Assembly: GCA_945876385.1 (NCBI GenBank)
Contig: CAMCNU010000001.1
Location: forward strand, 186,001 to 250,000
From: an uncultured Veillonellaceae bacterium
Lineage (GTDB): Bacteria; Bacillota; Negativicutes; Veillonellales; Negativicoccaceae
DNA: 64,000 nt
Direction of reading: 5' to 3'
The position numbers and the translations under genes are program-made. Positions 63,346 to 64,000 of this stretch are shown here, one piece after another. The notes beneath the pieces are model-generated. The model did no database searches. It was not told where the DNA came from and saw only the letters and a program-made list of their open reading frames with translations. How positions within the stretch are numbered: position 1 is the stretch's first letter; the number at the start of each line of letters is the position of its first letter.

Positions 63346-64000
63346 ATGAATGCATTTTTGATTGCATTGCAATTTTTAACGAGAATCAAGTTGGTTCGCC
63401 AAACCGTTTGGACGGAAAAAGATTTCGGTGCATCCGTGACTTGGTTTCCTGCGGTGGGGGCGATCATCGGCCTGCTGTTATGCGGGATTTATTGGTTGCT
63501 GCATGATGTCGTTCCCGCCTTTGCGGTCGCAGTGATATTGGTCATTGCAGAATTTTTGATTACCGGCGGATTACATGCGGACGGTCTGATGGATACGTGC
63601 GACGGCTATTTTTCCGGGCGCTCGCGCGAGCGGATGTTGGAGATTATGAAGGACAGCCGAGTCGGTGCAAACGGCGTGCAGGCATTTGTCTTTTTTGTCC
63701 TGCTGAAAATCGCATTACTGCTCTCGTTATCCGTGGAGCCGTATGTTGTACTGGGAACCATGCCGCTTTTGGGGCGTTGGCTGATGTCCTGGAGTGTGAC
63801 CGGATTTCCCTATGCACGTCCGCAGGGCATCGGTAAAGCGTTTGCGGAATATGCGCCGTCATACGCACTGAAAGTGGCCACATTAATAACGCTTCTCCCT
63901 GTACTGTGGGTGCCGATTCCTCTGTACCTGACGATGGCGGGGACTGCCGCACTCTGGGGATGGTGGGCAAACTCCCGCTTAGTCCGCAAATTGGGAGGCG
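63346..64000 (+). CDS. cobS: Adenosylcobinamide-GDP ribazoletransferase CobS, 3' end outside window
   Basis: An inner-membrane enzyme that joins the lower-base riboside to adenosylcobinamide-GDP. The frame starts MNAFLIALQFLTRI and is open to the window end (218 codons seen; full CobS is about 250). The motif HADGLMDTCDGYFSG with metal-binding aspartates and EIMKDSRVGANG are diagnostic. It starts 4 bases after cobD. Confidence 0.94.
   Translation, partial: MNAFLIALQFLTRIKLVRQTVWTEKDFGASVTWFPAVGAIIGLLLCGIYWLLHDVVPAFAVAVILVIAEFLITGGLHADGLMDTCDGYFSGRSRERMLEIMKDSRVGANGVQAFVFFVLLKIALLLSLSVEPYVVLGTMPLLGRWLMSWSVTGFPYARPQGIGKAFAEYAPSYALKVATLITLLPVLWVPIPLYLTMAGTAALWGWWANSRLVRKLGG

Noticed and set aside
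1-64000. CRISPR arrays, insertion sequences, prophage genes, rRNA operons or attachment sites
   Set aside because: Reading the window showed no direct-repeat arrays, transposase or phage proteins, or rRNA sequence; only the single tRNA could be an integration site and nothing foreign follows it.

Overview
The window reads as a chromosomal segment of a diderm, outer-membrane-bearing member of the Firmicutes, most likely a Negativicutes (Veillonellales/Selenomonadales-type) anaerobe. The Firmicutes side is shown by a glycine T-box leader before glyQS, a CIRCE operator before hrcA-grpE-dnaK-dnaJ, SufCBDSU iron-sulfur assembly with SufU, RNase HIII beside RNase HII, TrmFO, and the orders rplS-rbgA-rnhB-yraN-comM-dprA-topA-trmFO and lepA-hemW-hrcA. 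The diderm side is shown by ExbB-ExbD-TonB. The taxonomic placement is inference from gene content, without any database search. I saw no insertion sequence, prophage, CRISPR array, rRNA or obvious recent foreign island.

Layout: (1) 1-8.8 kb is a cobalamin block: the C-terminal part of CobN, an AP-endonuclease-2-like TIM barrel (a candidate CbiR cobamide-remodelling enzyme), a cobalamin riboswitch with its own promoter, exbB-exbD-tonB plus a free TonB C-terminal domain, then cbiL-cbiA-cobO. (2) 8.8-11.4 kb is lysC-lysA. (3) 11.4-16.5 kb is sufCBDSU behind a hairpin that links the promoter -10 to the sufC ribosome binding site. (4) 16.5-23.9 kb holds a reverse-strand nadE with an apparently decayed glutaminase domain, a TIGR01212-type radical SAM gene, then phoH-ybeY-cdd-era-CNNM transporter-recO. 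(5) 23.9-35.7 kb holds T-box-glyQS and the rplS to trmFO block. (6) 35.7-46.9 kb holds lgt (reverse), lepA-hemW, the CIRCE heat-shock operon, mtaB-hinT-rpsU-yqeY. (7) 46.9-58.7 kb holds an unusual glutamine synthetase, a heterodimeric ABC exporter, an RNA methyltransferase, rnhC, a ChbG-like deacetylase with a flippase-like membrane protein, and an ACT-domain protein-hom-thrB. (8) 58.7-64 kb holds tRNA-Pro(GGG), ndk, a PduO-type adenosyltransferase, a reverse-strand unknown gene, and cobU-cobQ-cobD-cobS, the last cut by the window end.

How it fits together: both ends encode corrinoid metabolism. The left block supplies cobalt insertion, early ring methylation, a,c-amidation, adenosylation and TonB-energised outer-membrane uptake. 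The right block supplies late amidation, aminopropanol attachment and nucleotide-loop assembly. If the TIM barrel is CbiR, imported cobamides could be cut at the nucleotide loop and rebuilt through CobU and CobS, so uptake and remodelling would sit together next to a B12 riboswitch. That is the most interesting hypothesis here. Several compact regulatory layouts also stand out: promoters whose -35 box overlaps the upstream stop codon (recO/glyQ and hinT/rpsU), terminator hairpins only 14-27 bases before the next start codon (rplS/rbgA, yqeY/glnA, tRNA-Pro/ndk), and two genes (phoH and the CNNM transporter) whose best-placed start codon seems to be ATT.
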